Positions 8,909 through 16,943 are shown, counted from the stretch's first letter. The stretch is DNA of 64,000 nucleotides from Glycomyces paridis (GCF_004912155.1 NZ_STGX01000013.1:62001-126000); one strand, 5' to 3'. The notes: generated from the letters alone by a model not told the origin. Numbers and translations are program-made.

Positions 8909-9586
8909 GTGCCCGCCCCCCTCCCGACCGGCCCGGCGGACCTGGACGGTCCGAGCGACGCCGAGCTGCTGCGCCGCCATGTCGGCGGCGACCGGGAGGC
9001 CTTCGGGGAGCTGTTCCGCCGACACCGCGGGCGGCTCTGGGCGGTCGCGGTGCGCACCCTCGCCGACCCCGAGGACGCGGCCGAGGCGCTCCAGGACGCG
9101 ATGATCAAGGCCTACCAGGCCGCGGGCTCCTTCCGCGGTTCGTCGGCGGTCACGACCTGGCTGCACCGCATCGTCGTCAACGCCTGCCTCGACCGCATCC
9201 GCGCGGCCGGGCGCCGCCCCACGGTGCCGCTCCCCGAGGAGGCGGTCATGCTCGTCGCCGGGGACCCGGGCGCCGACCCGCAGCACGCGGCCCTGCGCCT
9301 GAGCGTCCATCGGGCGCTCGCGGAGCTCCCGTTCGACCAGCGGGCCGTACTCGTCTACATCGACATGCTCGGCTACCCGGTCGAGGAGGTCGCCGCGATC
9401 CTGAAGGTGCGCCCGGGGACGGTGAAGTCCCGGGCTTCGCGCGCCCGGCGGCGGCTCGCGCCGCTGCTGACCGAGTTCGGGCCGCTCGGCGACGGGAACC
9501 CGCCGCCGCAGCGGGGCGTCGAACCAGGAACGGCGCCTCCCACGGCGCACCCGAGCGCGACCGGACGAGAGGAGGGGGGCCGATGA
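8909..9586 (+). CDS. sigM: ECF RNA polymerase sigma factor SigM
   Basis: A 225-residue group 4 sigma factor. Region 2 (LLRRHVGGDREAFGELFRRH through AVTTWLHRIVVNACLDRIR) occupies about residues 20-100, and region 4 with its helix-turn-helix (YPVEEVAAILKVRPGTVKSR) about residues 130-185; a Pro/Gly-rich tail follows. It starts at GTG 8909, 7 bp after the pseudokinase stop, and its stop overlaps the start of the anti-sigma gene by 4 bp. Position between the MviN-type gene and trxB/trxA matches mycobacterial sigM, which responds to envelope or oxidative stress; the stimulus here is inferred only from synteny. Confidence 0.93.
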   Translation: MPAPLPTGPADLDGPSDAELLRRHVGGDREAFGELFRRHRGRLWAVAVRTLADPEDAAEALQDAMIKAYQAAGSFRGSSAVTTWLHRIVVNACLDRIRAAGRRPTVPLPEEAVMLVAGDPGADPQHAALRLSVHRALAELPFDQRAVLVYIDMLGYPVEEVAAILKVRPGTVKSRASRARRRLAPLLTEFGPLGDGNPPPQRGVEPGTAPPTAHPSATGREEGGR

Positions 9587-10359
9587 GCCAGCAGCGCCGA
9601 AACGACGCGGCGGAGGCCGAGGTCGGCCGCGTCCTGTGGCAGTCCTCGCACGACTACCCGGACCTCCCCGACCAGGTCGCCGGGCGCCTCGACCGCGTCC
9701 TGGACTCCCTGCCCGCCGCCGACACGCTCCACAGCGCCGCCCCCGCCCGCGAGCGTCCCTTCGACCGGTGGGCGGAGCGGCTGCGGCCCAAGCGGGTCCG
9801 CTACGCCGTGCTCAGCGCGACCGCCGCGGTCCTGGTGACCGTCGGCGCGGTCGCCGCCGCCGTGCAGCTCGTGTCCGACCCGGGCGCGAGCGACATGGGC
9901 GCCTCCAGCGAGGTGCAGGCCGAACAGGACGCGGGGGGCGCCGCGCCCGAGGCGACCGGGGGCACCGAGGAGGAGGAAGAGCTCGGTGCCGAAACGAACG
10001 CGGAGGAACCCGCGATCGACTCCGAGGGCATCGCGGGCGTCGAGACCTTCGCCACGGGCGCCGACTACGACGCCGACGCCGACCTCCTCGCGGCCCTGCG
10101 AAGCCTCGGCGACGGTTCGAGCACCGGCGCGGTCCCCCCAGAGCTGTCCGACCTCGCGGCGGGCGGCGACTTCTGGCGGCAGTGCGAGGAGGCGATCGTC
10201 GAGCGGTTCGAGGGCCTCGTGGTGGCGGTCGACTTCGCGCGGTACGAGTCCGAGCCGGCGCTCATCGTGCTGCTGGTCTCCGACGAGGGCGACGCCGCGG
10301 TGGCGCTCACGCCGGCCTGCGGCGAGGGCGTCGTGGAGACCCTGGCCGTCCAGCCCTGA
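9583..10359 (+). CDS. Membrane anti-sigma factor (cognate of SigM)
   Basis: A 258-residue single-pass protein translationally coupled to sigM through an ATGA overlap. A ~80-residue cytoplasmic N-terminus, charged and probably sigma-binding, leads to one hydrophobic helix at about residues 81-105, then a Glu/Ala/Thr-rich linker and a ~100-residue outer domain with paired cysteines (WRQCEE and LTPACGEG). No zinc-binding HxxxCxxC motif is visible, so it is not a classical ZAS anti-sigma factor. The assignment rests on position, topology and coupling; it corresponds to the Rv3912/RsmA slot in Mycobacterium. A CG-rich hairpin follows its stop. Confidence 0.75.
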   Translation: MSQQRRNDAAEAEVGRVLWQSSHDYPDLPDQVAGRLDRVLDSLPAADTLHSAAPARERPFDRWAERLRPKRVRYAVLSATAAVLVTVGAVAAAVQLVSDPGASDMGASSEVQAEQDAGGAAPEATGGTEEEEELGAETNAEEPAIDSEGIAGVETFATGADYDADADLLAALRSLGDGSSTGAVPPELSDLAAGGDFWRQCEEAIVERFEGLVVAVDFARYESEPALIVLLVSDEGDAAVALTPACGEGVVETLAVQP

Positions 10360-10363
10360 GGCG

Positions 10364-10385
10364 CCGGGGCCCGTTCAGGCCCCGG
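10364..10385 (+). terminator. GC-rich hairpin after the anti-sigma gene
   Basis: CCGGGGCC (10364-10371) and GGCCCCGG (10378-10385) form an 8-bp stem with a 6-base loop, starting 4 bp after the anti-sigma stop. There is no T-run, so termination strength is uncertain. It separates the sigM unit from trxB. Confidence 0.45.
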
Positions 10386-10546
10386 TTCGCCGTGAGCTTC
10401 CCCACGATCGGCGTTCTCGCCTGTCACACGTCCGACACAGGGCCGTAGGGCGGAATTTCGGGTCAATAGGATGGCGTTGAAGCAGCCAGACCGTACCCAC
10501 TCCGGAGACCCGTCCCCGGAGCGCCGAACCTTCAGGAGCGAACCCG

Positions 10547-11479
10547 GTGAGCGAAATCCGCGACGTCATCATCATCGGCTCGGGCCCCGCCGGCTACACC
10601 GCCGCGCTGTACACCGCCCGCGCCAACATGAAGCCGCTCGTGTTCGAGGGCTTCCAGTTCGGCGGCGCCCTCATGTAGACCACCGAGGTCGAGAACTTCC
10701 CGGGCTTCCCCGAGGGCATCATGGGCCCCGAGCTCATGGACTCCTGGCGCAAGCAGGCCGAGCGGTTCGGCGCAGAGCTCGTCTCCGACGACGTGACCCG
10801 CGTCGACCTCACCGGCGACGTCAAGAAGGTGTGGGTCGGCGACGACGAGTTCCAGGCGCGGGCCGTGATCCTGGCGACGGGCTCGGCGTTCCGGCCGCTG
10901 AACGTGCCGGGCGAGAACGAGTTCATGGGCCGGGGCGTCTCGGCGTGCGCCACCTGCGACGGCTTCTTCTTCCGCGACCAGAACATCGTGGTGGTCGGCG
11001 GCGGCGACTCGGCGATGGAGGAGGCCACGTTCCTCACCAAGTTCGCCTCGAAGGTCACCATCGTGCATCGCCGCGACGAGTTCCGCGCCTCGAAGATCAT
11101 GGCCGAGCGGGCCCTGGCGAACCCGAAGATCGAGGTCGCCTGGAACAGCGCGGTCGAGAAGGTCAACGGCGAGGGCGGCAAGGTCGCCAGCGTCGACCTG
11201 GTCGACACCGTCACCGGCGAGACCCGCAACCTCGAAGCCACCGGCCTGTTCATCGCGATCGGCCACGACCCGCGCTCGGAGCTGTTCAAGGGACAGGTCG
11301 AGCTCGACGAGTCGGGCTACGTGCAGGTCGCGGCGCCGTCGACGCGCACGAACCTCACCGGCGTGTTCGCGGCCGGCGACCTGGTCGACCACACCTACCA
11401 GCAGGCGGTGACCGCCGCCGGGACCGGCTGCGCGGCCGCGCTCGACGCCGAGCGCTACATCGCGAGCCTCGACGACTGA
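10547..11479 (+). pseudogene. trxB: Thioredoxin reductase interrupted by an in-frame TAG at codon 44
   Basis: Read from GTG 10547 (AGGAG at 10533-10537), the frame encodes [19 protein letters not shown], the FAD-binding GxGxxA/G region, then GGALM followed by TAG at 10676-10678, then [10 protein letters not shown] and the rest of a normal 310-residue reductase. The redox-active CATC, the NADPH-binding [10 protein letters not shown] and the C-terminal GVFAAGD segment are all intact. Homologues have an ordinary residue (often Thr, Asn or Gln) at the stop position; CAG to TAG would be one transition. The only restart, ATG 10721, removes the FAD site and should not give an active enzyme. Whether this is a real lesion, a read-through codon or a sequencing error cannot be decided here. 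The gene pairs with trxA 34 bp downstream. Confidence 0.9.
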
Positions 11480-11513
11480 CTTCCCGCACTCATCGACTTA
11501 CAGGAGGATGCCC

Positions 11514-11828
11514 ATGGGCGCCATCAAAGCAGTTAGCGACGCCGAGTTCCAGGCCGAGGTGCTGGAGGCCGACAAGCCCGTGCTCGTCGACTTCTGGGCC
11601 GAATGGTGCGGGCCGTGCAAGAAGGTCGCCCCGGTGCTCGAAGAGCTGGCCGCGGAGACCGACGCGATCGTGATCCGCAAGCTCGACACGGACGCGAACC
11701 CGGAGATCACCCGCAAGTACCAGGTGATGAGCGTGCCGACCATGATCCTGTTCAAGGACGGCCAGCCCGCCGACCAGCTCATCGGCGCCCAGCCCAAGGC
11801 CGCCATCCGCAAGTTCCTCGGCCAGTAG
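11514..11828 (+). CDS. trxA: Thioredoxin
   Basis: Cytosolic disulfide reductase of 104 residues with the canonical active site FWAEWCGPCKK and the cis-proline loop (MSVPTMILFKDG). ATG 11514 is preferred because AGGAGG at 11502-11507 lies 6 nt upstream; the ATG at 11508 touches the ribosome-binding site. It lies 34 bp after trxB and probably shares its transcript, so its reduction would depend on whether the upstream reductase with its internal TAG is made. A strong intrinsic terminator follows. In mycobacteria the amidase gene cwlM comes next; here that gene is absent. Confidence 0.95.
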   Translation: MGAIKAVSDAEFQAEVLEADKPVLVDFWAEWCGPCKKVAPVLEELAAETDAIVIRKLDTDANPEITRKYQVMSVPTMILFKDGQPADQLIGAQPKAAIRKFLGQ

Positions 11829-11887
11829 GCCGCAGCCGCCGGGGCCGTCAGGCCTCGGCGACAAGGAACGAGAGGAAGTTTTCACCG

Positions 11888-11926
11888 ATCGGGGGGTCGA
11901 GCCGCAGGCTCGGTCCCCCGATTTTT
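11888..11926 (+). terminator. Intrinsic terminator of the trxB-trxA unit
   Basis: A 16-bp stem (two G-U pairs) with a 3-base loop between 11888 and 11921, followed immediately by TTTTT. One of the few classical stem-plus-T-run terminators in the window. Confidence 0.85.
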
Positions 11927-12089
11927 CGTCGGCCCTCCTGGATACCCTTAAATCAAGGGGTCCCCCGGGCGGACAATTCGGGAATATCCGCTTTCACATT
12001 CGGCCGGGACTCACGTTCGGCCGGGCTCGGCGCGTGCAGCGGCAGTCGAAGGCTCCGGCCGAAAGACTCTGGCCGAGGGCTTGAAGGCG

Positions 12090-12788
12090 CTATTCGAGGA
12101 GTTCGCCGCCGCGCTGGGAGCCGGGGCGGTCGATGCGCGAGCGGCCGGTGGTCGGCTCGCCGAAGAACTGTTCGAGTTCGAGGTCGTCGAGTTTGAACCA
12201 CTCCACGGGGTCCTGGAACTCCATCGACCCCTCCTCCTCGACGCTCCGGTCGATCGCCGAGCGCAGGTCCAGTCGCAGCCGCGGGTAGCGCGGGTCGAAC
12301 CGCACGGTCTTGAAGCCCACGGAGCGGTAGAAATCGGCGGGGACGAGGCAGGCGTTGGACTCCCCGCGCGCGTCGCCGAACGTCTCGATCGCGTAGATCC
12401 CCCGCCGCGCCAGGTCCGCCGCCACGGTCTGCACGAGTTGGCGCCCCAGCCCGGTGCCCGCGTAGGCCGGGGCGACGTACGCGGTCATGAGGAGCGCCGC
12501 GTCGGGCGACACCGGCCCGGAGGGGAACTCCATCGAGCGCGGCACGAACTTCGGGGAGGCGAAGGTGACGTACCCGGCCACGGCCTCGCCCTCGTAGGCG
12601 ATCCGGCCGCAGCCGCCCCACTCCAGGAGCGTGTGCGAGAGCCACGACTCCTTCTCGAGTGCGGGTTCGCCGACGTCGCGGGCGGCCTCGGCGCGCAGGG
12701 GCGACAGCTCCCAGAACACGCAGGCGCGGCAACGCCCCGGAACGTCTTCCAAGGAGTCGAGTGTGAGGTTGACCATGCGCCGATGCAC
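12090..12788 (-). CDS. GNAT family N-acetyltransferase
   Basis: A 232-residue acetyltransferase with a CoA-binding signature near residues 115-135 (YVAPAYAGTGLGRQLVQTVA) and an N-terminal CRACVFWEL motif seen in a GNAT subgroup found near the origin of many actinobacteria. The start is GTG 12788 because a TAGGCT -10 box (12795-12800, minus strand) ends 6 nt upstream, giving a leaderless mRNA, and the N-terminal residues fit the subgroup. The C-terminal ~50 residues are acidic and poorly conserved. It faces the aminotransferase gene across a divergent promoter region. Substrate unknown. Confidence 0.85.
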   Translation of the reverse strand: MHRRMVNLTLDSLEDVPGRCRACVFWELSPLRAEAARDVGEPALEKESWLSHTLLEWGGCGRIAYEGEAVAGYVTFASPKFVPRSMEFPSGPVSPDAALLMTAYVAPAYAGTGLGRQLVQTVAADLARRGIYAIETFGDARGESNACLVPADFYRSVGFKTVRFDPRYPRLRLDLRSAIDRSVEEEGSMEFQDPVEWFKLDDLELEQFFGEPTTGRSRIDRPGSQRGGELLE

Positions 12789-13063
12789 CCGTCCAGCCTA
12801 CGTCGGCGAGGCGTCCACATGACGGAAAACACGCGCGGCCTCCGGCCGGTGTGCTAGTAGAGTGGGCCGATCACGCCGGAGGTCCCGTAGGCTGGTCGCA
12901 GTGCCTTCCGCGCTCCAGCGGGCAACCGCGGTCCGCGGCCGGGCGTGTACCTACGAGATCCCGGCGAGACTGGATCGCCCGGCGGCGAAGCCGCAGGCGA
13001 CGCAGACGCACGACCCGCGAGCACGGATCGCGGGCGACGAGGACCATCAGAGGAGGTCTCCGC
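12789..13063. promoter_or_regulatory. Divergent promoter region and 163-nt leader of the aminotransferase gene
   Basis: On the minus strand TAGGCT at 12795-12800 serves the GNAT gene. On the plus strand TAGGCT at 12889-12894 and TAGAGT at 12858-12863 are -10 candidates for the aminotransferase, whose start lies 170 nt further on behind AGGAGG at 13051-13056. The leader has no convincing small ORF and was not matched to a known riboswitch. Confidence 0.45.
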
Positions 13064-14311
13064 GTGTCCGGTACAACACTCGACGATTACACCGGTCGCT
13101 ACGCATCCCGGGTCAACGGGATGGCACAGTCGGAGATCCGCGCACTGTTCTCGGTCGCATCGCGCCCCGAGGTCGTCTCCCTCGCCGGAGGGAACCCCTA
13201 CACCGCCGCGCTCCCCATGGACGAGCTCGGCGAGATGTTCACGCGCCTGCTCTCCCAGGTCGGCGCCGAAGCGCTCGGCTACTGCCCCGGCCAGGGCAGC
13301 GTCGCGCTGCGCGAGGCCCTCTGCGGGGTCCTCGACCTCTCGGGCATCCGCGCCTCGGCCGACGACCTCGTCCTGACCACCGGCGCCCAGCAGGGCCTCG
13401 ACCTGCTCGCCCGCACCTTCCTCGACCCCGGCGACATCGTCCTGGCCGAGGGCCCGACCTACGTCGGCGCGCTGGGGGCGTTCCAGGCCTCGCAGGCCGA
13501 CGTGCGCCACCTCCCGATGGACGACGACGGGCTCATCCCCGCCGGACTGGAGGAGGGGCTCGCCGCGCTCGAACGCGAAGGGCGCCAAGCGAAGTTCCTC
13601 TACACGATCCCGACCTACCAGAACCCGGCCGGCGTCACGCTGTCCGAGGGGCGCCGCGAGGAGATCCTCGCGATCGCCGAACGGCACGGTCTCCTCGTCA
13701 TCGAGGACGACCCGTACTCGATGATCAGCTTCGAGGGCGCCCCGCCCGCGCCGCTGCGCGCCCGCGCCGAGCGCGGCGTGATCTACCTCGGCACGGTCTC
13801 CAAGATCTTCGCGGCGGGCCTGCGCCTGGGCTGGGTCCTCGCCCCGCCCGCGGTGCGCGACAAACTGCTCCTGGCGATCGAGGCGTCCATCCTGTGCCCG
13901 TCCGGGCTCACCCAGGAGGCGACGCTGCGCTTCCTGACGGAGATGGAGTGGCGCCAGCAGGTGAAGGTCTTCAACACGCTCTACCGGGACCGCCGCGACG
14001 CCCTCCTGGGCGCGCTCGGCGACTACATGCCCGAGGGCATGACCTGGACCGTCCCGGGAGGCGGCCTGTTCATCTGGGCCACCCTCCCCGAGGGCCTCGA
14101 CTCGAAGGCGATGCTGCCGCGCGCGCTCCAGGAGCGCGTCGCGTACGTCCCGGGGACCGGTTTCTACGCCGACGGCAACGGCCGCAGGGAGATGCGCTTG
14201 AACTTCTCGACGCAGACCGCCGAGTCGATCCGGGAGGGCGTGCGCCGCCTGGCCGGCGTCGTCGCCGGCGACATCGAACTGCGCGACACCTTCGCGGGAG
14301 GCGCCGCATGA
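13064..14311 (+). CDS. PLP-dependent aminotransferase (class I/II, LysN/2-aminoadipate type)
   Basis: A fold-type I aminotransferase of 415 residues. GTG 13064 is chosen from AGGAGG eight nt upstream; the protein then starts SGTTLDDYTGRYASRV. Typical features are SLAGGNPYTAALP near the N-terminus, the TTGAQQGLDLLARTFLDPGD cofactor-binding stretch, YTIPTYQNPAGVT, EDDPYSMI, and the PLP lysine in GTVSKIFAAGLRLGW. This resembles LysN/alpha-aminoadipate-type transaminases and the aminotransferase halves of MocR proteins, without the GntR DNA-binding domain. Its stop overlaps the ATP-grasp gene start (ATGA), so the two are translationally coupled. The amino-acid substrate is unknown. Confidence 0.88.
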   Translation: MSGTTLDDYTGRYASRVNGMAQSEIRALFSVASRPEVVSLAGGNPYTAALPMDELGEMFTRLLSQVGAEALGYCPGQGSVALREALCGVLDLSGIRASADDLVLTTGAQQGLDLLARTFLDPGDIVLAEGPTYVGALGAFQASQADVRHLPMDDDGLIPAGLEEGLAALEREGRQAKFLYTIPTYQNPAGVTLSEGRREEILAIAERHGLLVIEDDPYSMISFEGAPPAPLRARAERGVIYLGTVSKIFAAGLRLGWVLAPPAVRDKLLLAIEASILCPSGLTQEATLRFLTEMEWRQQVKVFNTLYRDRRDALLGALGDYMPEGMTWTVPGGGLFIWATLPEGLDSKAMLPRALQERVAYVPGTGFYADGNGRREMRLNFSTQTAESIREGVRRLAGVVAGDIELRDTFAGGAA

Positions 14312-15273
14312 AGGAGGGCGCCGCAGCCGCGGACATCCGCGTGCTCATCCTCGCCGGAGGCATGTCCTACGAGCACGAGGTCTCCCTGAAGTCGGGCCGG
14401 CGGGCCGCGAACGCCCTCCAGCGCCAGGGGATGGCCTGCGAGGTGCGGGACCTGGACGGCGAGCTGCTGCCCGCGCTCCAGGAGTTCCCGCCCGACGTGG
14501 TGCTGCCGCTCGTGCACGGCACCCCCGGCGAGGACGGCTCGCTCCAGGCGGTGCTCGAACTCAGCGACATCCCGATCGTGGGGACCGGCTCGATCGGCGC
14601 GCGCCGCGCCTGGAACAAGATCACGGCGAAGGACCTGCTGCGGTCGGCCGGCATCCCGACTCCCGACTGGACGTCGATGCCGCGCCAGGCGTTCTCGGAC
14701 TTCGGGGCGCGCAAGCTCCTCGACCGGATCGCCGCGAAGATGGGCCTGCCGCTGGTGGTCAAGCCGAACTCGGGCGGCTCCGGGCTCGGCGTGCACGCCG
14801 TGCACAAGGAGGACGACTTCCCGTCGGCGATGATGGGCTGCTTCTCCTACAGCGACGAGGCGCTCATCGAATCGTTCGTGGACGGCCGCGACATCGCGGT
14901 CGGCGTGATCGACCTCGGCGACGGCCCCACGGCCCTGCCGCCGGTCGAGATCGCGCCGCTCCACGGCGACTACGACTACGCCGCCCGCTACAACCCGGGC
15001 GCGACCCGCTGGACCGTCCCGGCCGCCCTCGACCCCGCGGTCTCCGCCCGCGTGGCAGAACTCGCCGTGAAGGTCCACCGGACCCTCGGCCTCGGCGACA
15101 TGTCCCGGGTCGACCTCATCGTCGACGACGCGGGCGGCATCCAGATCCTGGAGGCGAACGTCGCCCCCGGCACCACCGAGACCTCGCTGCTGCCCATGGC
15201 GATCGAGGCCGCCGGCCTCAACTTCGGCGAGGTCCTCGCGACGATGGTCCACCGGGCCCTCGCCCGGTCCTGA
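14308..15273 (+). CDS. D-alanine--D-alanine ligase family protein (ATP-grasp)
   Basis: A 321-residue ATP-grasp ligase with the Ddl N-terminal LILAGGMSYEHEVSLKSG, the HGTPGEDGSLQAVLEL substrate loop, the nucleotide-binding LPLVVKPNSGGSGLGVH and a C-terminal ILEANVAPGTTETSLLPMA. It would join D-alanine or related amino acids for the peptidoglycan stem, or act on a different amino acid produced or consumed by the coupled aminotransferase. The family also contains non-Ddl members, so a second, canonical ddl elsewhere in the genome is likely. ATG 14308 overlaps the upstream stop by 4 bp. A parS-containing palindrome follows 38 bp downstream. Confidence 0.85.
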   Translation: MKEGAAAADIRVLILAGGMSYEHEVSLKSGRRAANALQRQGMACEVRDLDGELLPALQEFPPDVVLPLVHGTPGEDGSLQAVLELSDIPIVGTGSIGARRAWNKITAKDLLRSAGIPTPDWTSMPRQAFSDFGARKLLDRIAAKMGLPLVVKPNSGGSGLGVHAVHKEDDFPSAMMGCFSYSDEALIESFVDGRDIAVGVIDLGDGPTALPPVEIAPLHGDYDYAARYNPGATRWTVPAALDPAVSARVAELAVKVHRTLGLGDMSRVDLIVDDAGGIQILEANVAPGTTETSLLPMAIEAAGLNFGEVLATMVHRALARS

Positions 15274-15311
15274 GACCCGGCTCCTCCGAGCACCGGGCTC
15301 GCATGTTCCGC

Positions 15312-15359
15312 ACCGAAAGGGCGCCGATGTTTCACGTGAAACATCGGCGCCCTTTCGGT
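15312..15359. terminator. parS: 48-bp perfect palindrome containing parS, between convergent genes
   Basis: The consensus parS TGTTTCACGTGAAACA occupies 15328-15343. The symmetry extends without mismatch to 15312-15359, giving a 24-base arm. It sits between the convergent ligase and HIT-like genes, so in RNA it would form a long hairpin usable as a bidirectional terminator as well as a ParB loading site. Confidence 0.9.
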
Positions 15360-15360
15360 T

Positions 15361-15978
15361 TCAGTCGTCGCTGAGCCAGGCGGCGATGTATTCGAGGTTC
15401 ATCTGCCACTCGTGCTCTTCGACGGGCGGCAGGATCTCGTCCCACATGGTCATGAACGGGCCGCGGAGTTGCAGGTACCCGTGGGGCCTGGCGAGGAACC
15501 ACTGCTGGAGGTGGGCGGTGCCGTCCCCCCAGCGGTTCACGTGGACCTGCGCCACGGATTCGAGCGAGCGGATCGCCCGTTCGAGGCGCACGGTGAGCAC
15601 GCCCAGTTCGGCCGCGTGCATCGTAGAGAGGTCGCCGAGGTCGAGGTGGGCCCTCGGTTCGAGGATCACCACCACAGGCAGCCCGCTGGGCGCTGGGGGG
15701 CTCTTGAGGCGCCACCGCTCGTTCGACCACAGGTAGGCCGAGTCGGGCGTGTGGCAGGCCGAGCACTGCTCCTGGCGGTCGCCGCGGCGCGGGGGTTCAG
15801 AGCCCACCGGCTCCTGGAGCGGCTTGATGCGCAGATCGCCTTCGAACGGGAAGGCGGGCCAGTCGACGAACGCCGGCAGGGCGGGGCGAGCACTGCTCGC
15901 GCGCTGATTCAAGTGATGTCTGCTCTGATTCGTCAGGTCGGGCTTGGAACTCGGGCCGGGGGTACTCGCAGCTGCCAC
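15361..15978 (-). CDS. HIT/GalT-like hypothetical protein
   Basis: A 205-residue protein with an N-terminal DWPAFPFEGDLRIKPL segment, a CSAC pair that could bind zinc, and a region resembling HIT-superfamily nucleotide hydrolases or transferases: VVVILEPRAHLDLGDL, then HVNRWGDGTAHLQQWFLARP, where HLQQW replaces the usual HxHxH triad. The start is GTG 15978 because TATTTT (15985-15990, minus strand) ends 6 nt upstream, matching the leaderless pattern; ATG 15996 is a weaker alternative. Catalysis cannot be assumed because the histidine triad is incomplete. Divergent from a GNAT gene. Confidence 0.6.
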   Translation of the reverse strand: MAAASTPGPSSKPDLTNQSRHHLNQRASSARPALPAFVDWPAFPFEGDLRIKPLQEPVGSEPPRRGDRQEQCSACHTPDSAYLWSNERWRLKSPPAPSGLPVVVILEPRAHLDLGDLSTMHAAELGVLTVRLERAIRSLESVAQVHVNRWGDGTAHLQQWFLARPHGYLQLRGPFMTMWDEILPPVEEHEWQMNLEYIAAWLSDD

Positions 15979-16088
15979 CATCGAAAAATACCGCATGATT
16001 GCGAGCCTGGAAACCACCGGAATCGACCTTTTGACAGATTTCACCGGGGTTACGGGAAACTCCCTCCCCGGAACCCCCGACATTGGAC

Positions 16089-16200
16089 GTCCCGTAGGGC
16101 CGGCACCAGGCGAATCGTTCCTGGACAGGGGGTTTCGCCACAGTTAGTGATGTGCCGCCCATATGGCGGGAAGCCCCTGTCGGCAGGGCAGTCCCGTAGG
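16089..16200. repeat. Two copies of GTCCCGTAGG in the GNAT upstream region
   Basis: GTCCCGTAGG occurs at 16089-16098 and 16191-16200; a third copy is at 12882-12891 upstream of the aminotransferase. Each contains a TAGG core that could be part of a -10 box. The second copy is 14 nt upstream of GTG 16215. The rest of the 15979-16214 gap shows no gene. Confidence 0.4.
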
Positions 16201-16214
16201 GCAAGCTGGAAGGC

Positions 16215-16790
16215 GTGCAAGCAACAGTGACTGACAGTTCCACGCCGGAGGCGACGCCCGTTCCGGGCGATGCGATCGCCGTCCTGATGGACCCCCCGGT
16301 CACCGCCGCGCTCGTTGACGAACTCAGTTACCTCTGGGTGAAAGTGACGAACGCCGGCGGCTCCGTCGGGTTCGTTCCGCCGGTCAACATCGACGAGGTT
16401 CGCCCTCACACCGTTTCCATTCTCGCGCGAGTGATCGACCGGACTGACACGCTGGTCGCTCTAAAGGAAGGAGCCGCCATTGTCGCTTGGTGTGTTCTCA
16501 CATCAAACGACAGCCCGCCGCGACAGGGCTGGCGGACCATGCGCCACGTCCAGGTCGACCCCGCCCGGCAGGGCGGCGGTCTCGGCGGCAAGCTGCTGGC
16601 GGCAGTCGATCAAGTCGCCCGCGAAGAGTTGAAGCTCGAGGCGCTGAGCCTCAAGGTCCGCTCGGGCACGGGCGCCGACGCCTTCTATCGGCGGCACGGA
16701 TTCACTGAGGTCGGCCGTCTGCCGCGCGCGGTGCGCATGGCCGATGACGACTACCGGGACGACATCATCATGTGGCGCGAGCTCTCCTGA
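16215..16790 (+). CDS. GNAT family N-acetyltransferase
   Basis: A 191-residue acetyltransferase. The acetyl-CoA binding motif A is MRHVQVDPARQGGGLGGKLL at about residues 107-126, followed by LEALSLKVRSGTGADAFYRRHGFTEVG, typical of motif B. GTG 16215 has GGAAGG just upstream. Convergent with parB, with a parS palindrome in between. The gene is moderately lower in GC in its first half than its neighbours. Substrate unknown. Confidence 0.82.
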   Translation: MQATVTDSSTPEATPVPGDAIAVLMDPPVTAALVDELSYLWVKVTNAGGSVGFVPPVNIDEVRPHTVSILARVIDRTDTLVALKEGAAIVAWCVLTSNDSPPRQGWRTMRHVQVDPARQGGGLGGKLLAAVDQVAREELKLEALSLKVRSGTGADAFYRRHGFTEVGRLPRAVRMADDDYRDDIIMWRELS

Positions 16791-16841
16791 GGGACCGCTC
16801 GCCCCGCTCTCCGGCGGGAGGCCACGACACCGACAATCGAA

Positions 16842-16889
16842 AACGGCGATGGGGCGATGTTTCACGTGAAACATCGCCCCATCGCCGTT
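16842..16889. terminator. parS: 48-bp perfect palindrome containing parS, between convergent genes
   Basis: parS at 16858-16873 lies at the centre of a perfect inverted repeat 16842-16889, with arms unrelated in sequence to the 15.3-kb palindrome outside the core. It separates the convergent GNAT and parB genes; on the parB strand the stem is followed by TTTTC. ParB binding and bidirectional termination can both be inferred. Confidence 0.9.
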
Positions 16890-16943
16890 CGTCGTCCTCC
16901 GTGCCGGTGACGCGATCCGAGGATCGGCGGGCGGCTCGGCGGG

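Noticed and set aside
10721-11479. A shorter functional TrxB starting at ATG 10721
   Set aside because: This would lack the N-terminal FAD-binding motif, which all thioredoxin reductases need.
12901-13063. GTG 12901 placed 6-7 nt after TAGGCT as a leaderless small ORF
   Set aside because: Its frame has no stop before it runs through the aminotransferase gene and the sequence is low-complexity, so it is more likely just the transcription start.
12862-14307. Long plus-strand frame overlapping the aminotransferase gene and reading into the ligase
   Set aside because: It is an out-of-frame high-GC shadow with Arg/Pro-rich low-complexity translation; the ligase proper starts at ATG 14308.
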